Below are positions 13,882 to 14,550 of a DNA stretch of 14,550 nt, one piece after another. The stretch covers positions 1 through 14,550 of the forward strand of contig JAFSWK010000196.1 in the NCBI GenBank assembly GCA_017444505.1, in the 5' to 3' direction. The notes under the pieces were generated by a model. That model was not told the DNA's origin. It saw only the letters and a program-made list of their open reading frames with translations, and made no database searches. Position numbers and translations under genes: made by a program. Every line of letters starts with the position of its first letter. Positions within the stretch are counted from its first letter, which is position 1. The stretch is from Rhodocyclaceae bacterium. GTDB taxonomy: Bacteria > Pseudomonadota > Gammaproteobacteria > Burkholderiales > Rhodocyclaceae.

Positions 13882-13976
13882 TCAGACTGGCGCTTTTTTT
13901 ACGCCCGCAGCCCGCCTATCGGCTGCGCGCCGCCGGTCAATGGCCGGGGGTAGAGACAGGCCATAAGGCGCAAGCC
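13882..13976 (+). ncRNA. C4-type antisense RNA candidate upstream of the antirepressor
   Basis: C4 RNAs of P1/P7-like phages lie at the 5' end of the antirepressor transcript and silence it by pairing with two downstream segments. This leader has a CGCAGCC/GGCTGCG hairpin (13906-13912 and 13921-13927), a CCGG/CCGG hairpin (13933-13936 and 13944-13947) and a GGGGTAGAGACAGGCC segment (13947-13962) that I associate with C4. Two antisense matches support the call: TGGCCGGGG (13941-13949) is perfectly complementary to 14015-14023, and AGAGACAGGCCA (13952-13963) pairs 11 of 12 with 14037-14048. Ends are approximate because C4 is processed from a longer transcript. Confidence 0.65.
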
Positions 13977-14014
13977 AAAAGCCTGACGCGGCTTACTTTG
14001 TTGCCGAGAGTGCG

Positions 14015-14060
14015 CCCCGGCCACCCGCATTCTGCGTGGCCTCTCTCTGAAAACAAAGTC
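14015..14060 (+). promoter_or_regulatory. Antisense target sites in the antirepressor leader (a', b')
   Basis: CCCCGGCCA (14015-14023) and TGGCCTCTCTCT (14037-14048) are the complements of the two C4-like segments. The second ends 12 nt before the antirepressor ATG, so pairing would cover the translation initiation region. No ordinary Shine-Dalgarno is visible between 14048 and 14061. Confidence 0.55.
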
Positions 14061-14550
14061 ATGAACACTACTCTCCCCGCGACCGTGGATTTCCACGGCA
14101 CGCAACTCACCGTTACCGTCATCAACAGCGTTCCCCACGTTGCCATCAAGCCGATTTGCGATGCACTCGGCGTTAATTGGTCTGGGCAATACCTGCGCAT
14201 CCAGCGCACGCCTATCCTGTCAGAATCCATTTGCGTTATGCAAATGCAGCTTCCCGGTGACACACAGCAACGCGAAGTGCTGCTGCTCGCCCTGGACAAG
14301 CTCAACGGCTGGCTGTTTGGCATCAGCACGGCGCGTATCCGCGACCCCGAGCGTCGCGCCCGGCTGCTGCAATATCAGCGCGAGTGCTTTGACGTGCTCG
14401 CCGCCCACTTCGGCGCGTCCGCCCGTCCCGTCCCGCTCCCCTACAAAGAGCAACCCGGCCAAAGCCTGTCAGAAGAGCAATGTGCTGAGTTGCGCGACAT
14501 GCTCACGGGCGCAGCGGCGCAGGTGCCGAGCGAGATGCGCCGCGTCTTCA
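14061..14550 (+). CDS. ant: Phage antirepressor, P22_AR_N domain, partial at right edge
   Basis: 163 codons are visible and the frame is open at the right edge, so the C-terminus is missing. The N-terminal P22_AR_N domain covers about residues 8-115: VDFHGTQLTVTVINSVPHVAIKPICDALGVNW, then LRIQRTPILSES, then LLLALDKLNGWLFGISTARI and RRARLLQYQRECFDVLAAHF. Antirepressors of this type bind and inactivate CI-type repressors, here possibly the one at 790, triggering lytic growth. ATG 14061 is chosen because it matches the usual domain start (MNTT...). Expression is probably held off by the C4-like RNA upstream and perhaps by the HTH protein at 13448. The frame continues upstream without a stop, which reflects composition rather than a longer protein. 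Confidence 0.88.
   Translation, partial: MNTTLPATVDFHGTQLTVTVINSVPHVAIKPICDALGVNWSGQYLRIQRTPILSESICVMQMQLPGDTQQREVLLLALDKLNGWLFGISTARIRDPERRARLLQYQRECFDVLAAHFGASARPVPLPYKEQPGQSLSEEQCAELRDMLTGAAAQVPSEMRRVF

Noticed and set aside
13440..14060. Plus-strand frame open from ATG 13440 and continuous with the antirepressor frame, with a GGGGG-type ribosome site
   Set aside because: It runs antisense through a well-supported HTH gene, then through its operator and the C4-like leader. The translated product looks like a translated RNA leader, and the antirepressor domain begins at 14061.

Overview
The window is a piece of a temperate phage or prophage genome from a proteobacterium. Support for this: a P22-type Cro facing a LexA/CI-type repressor, a lambda-O-like replication start, a podovirus-type tail block, an annealing protein/YqaJ exonuclease/DUF2303 recombination block, and a P22_AR_N antirepressor behind a C4-type antisense RNA leader. 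The DNA is G+C-rich with strong third-position bias, which creates many long antisense shadow frames. A beta- or gamma-proteobacterial host fits, but the sequence does not name one. No integrase, att site, terminase, portal, capsid or lysis gene is visible, so both ends of the phage lie outside the window.

Layout. (1) 1-789, leftward early operon: cro, a 38-residue ORF and a winged-helix replication protein that runs off the left edge, joined by a 4-bp overlap and a 3-nt gap. The replication gene carries eight in-frame copies of a 17-bp near-palindrome, very likely the origin iterons embedded in the initiator gene. (2) 721-1464: divergent operator/promoter region and the CI-like repressor. 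(3) 1461-2072, leftward: a two-gene pair (small membrane protein, small exported protein with a Ca-binding-like motif), probably lysogen-expressed cargo. (4) 2147-8934, rightward: a small putative DNA-binding protein, then tail/virion genes (nozzle-like protein, DUF1983-containing tail fibre/tip, Tfa/DUF4376 chaperone, GNAT acetyltransferase, two internal-virion-like proteins) ending in an intrinsic terminator. (5) 9079-13419, rightward: annealing protein, YqaJ exonuclease, small membrane protein, a structured intergenic segment, a 116-residue protein and DUF2303. (6) 13448-14550: a leftward orphan HigA/NadS-type HTH gene with a palindromic operator, then a rightward C4-like antisense RNA with its target sites and the antirepressor, cut by the right edge.

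How the parts work together. CI and Cro would set the lysis/lysogeny switch. The antirepressor, held off by the C4-like RNA, would provide a second route out of lysogeny. The O-like protein with its iterons would start replication, and the annealing protein with the exonuclease would recombine or concatemerise DNA.

Points most worth a second look: the iteron array inside the initiator gene; an in-frame TGA near the end of the nozzle-like gene followed by 55 more in-frame codons that end exactly on the next gene's start; the C4-like leader with two antisense/target pairs plus a further competing stem; and a 13-bp-stem, multi-hairpin structure in the 189-nt gap upstream of the 116-residue gene.
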